Origin: Ooceraea biroi
Taxonomy: Eukaryota; Arthropoda; Insecta; Hymenoptera; Formicidae
Direction: 5' to 3'
NCBI RefSeq assembly: GCF_003672135.1
Contig: NC_039513.1
Location: 1,984,833-2,048,832, forward strand
Length of the DNA stretch: 64,000 nt
The position numbers and the translations under genes were made by a program. Position 1 is the stretch's first letter, and each line of letters begins with the position of its first letter. The notes beneath the pieces were generated by a model. The model saw only the letters and a program-made list of their open reading frames with translations, had not been told where the DNA came from and did no database searches. Positions 63,676 through 64,000 of this stretch are shown here, one piece after another.

Positions 63676-64000
63676 CAGGGTGGCCCATTTTAATTTATAC
63701 AGTCGATTTTTTAAAAAACTAAAAGAGATACGAAAAAATGTTTCAGACAGACATGTCACTATTTCAAGGGGGACATAAGATGATACCATTGGTTTGACCT
63801 TGAATAGTCGTTTGAAGGTCACGCGAAGATCACCTTCAATTTCTTAAACTGAAACCCCAACTTTTTATTGCAGATTCTTATTCTCCATCGAAAAGTAAGT
63901 AACTTTTGTCTGAAACATTTTTCCGAAAAATGTCATCTTATGTCCTTAAAATGTTCTCAAAACTCATCTTGAAGATCATTTTAAGGACATAAAATGACAT
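63676..64000. mobile_element. Start of a mariner-type element, cut by the window edge
   Basis: TATACAGGGTGGCCCATTTTA is a typical mariner-family terminus with TA target. Following sequence is noncoding (CATTTTAAGGACATAA direct and inverted words at 63930-63995). Confidence 0.5.

Overview
The window looks like a piece of an insect nuclear genome, most likely a hymenopteran such as an ant. The grounds are short introns with consensus GT/AG ends, a short interstitial TTAGG-type telomere-like tract (31391-31410), one recognisable animal host gene (a FAM92/CIBAR BAR-domain gene) and a dense set of eukaryotic transposons: Polinton, hAT, PIF/Harbinger, Tc1/mariner, two non-LTR retrotransposons, DIRS and Copia. 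The species assignment is inference.

Layout. 1-1767 is a partial, interrupted Ulp1-like transposon gene. 2222-2974 holds a small Harbinger-type MITE and a hairpin. 3618-23069 is the host FAM92/CIBAR gene, split in the middle of a coding exon by a complete 17.7-kb Polinton (Maverick) at 3680-21379, with 578-579 bp terminal inverted repeats and a perfect 6-bp target duplication (ACTATG). 24001-31955 holds a Tc1 remnant, repeats and a Harbinger element that keeps its Myb/SANT gene. 32273-34503 is a dead hAT gene. 35805-39280 contains a foldback repeat and a ubiquitin-protease-like fragment. 39300-53690 is a roughly 283-bp satellite-like array invaded by two non-LTR retrotransposons with target duplications, a mariner nested inside one of them, and another foldback. 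54040-61730 is a graveyard of Harbinger, hAT, DIRS and Copia fragments. The rest is low-complexity or repeat DNA.

The Polinton is the functional centre. It carries protein-primed DNA polymerase B (one 81-bp intron), a retroviral-type integrase with chromodomain, an FtsK/HerA-type packaging ATPase, an adenain-like protease, a double jelly-roll major capsid protein, a minor capsid (penton) gene, a parvovirus-type phospholipase A2 protein, a DUF8207-like protein, a fibre-like protein and several unrecognised small genes. Some of these are spliced and become visible only after intron mapping (a five-exon acidic gene at 6013-6888 and a two-exon gene at 7438-8152). Replication, integration, packaging and capsid functions are therefore all represented, as in a virus-like element. 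The copy seems recently disabled: the penton gene has one in-frame TGA and the DUF8207-like gene one frameshift, while the polymerase, integrase, ATPase, protease and major capsid frames are open.

Outside the Polinton the most unusual signal is a mosaic repeat family. Its ends carry an 18-base perfect palindrome next to an ACTTGGCG word, and two remnants beside such repeats encode the C-terminal part of a USP-type deubiquitinase. I cannot place this family in a known superfamily from sequence alone.
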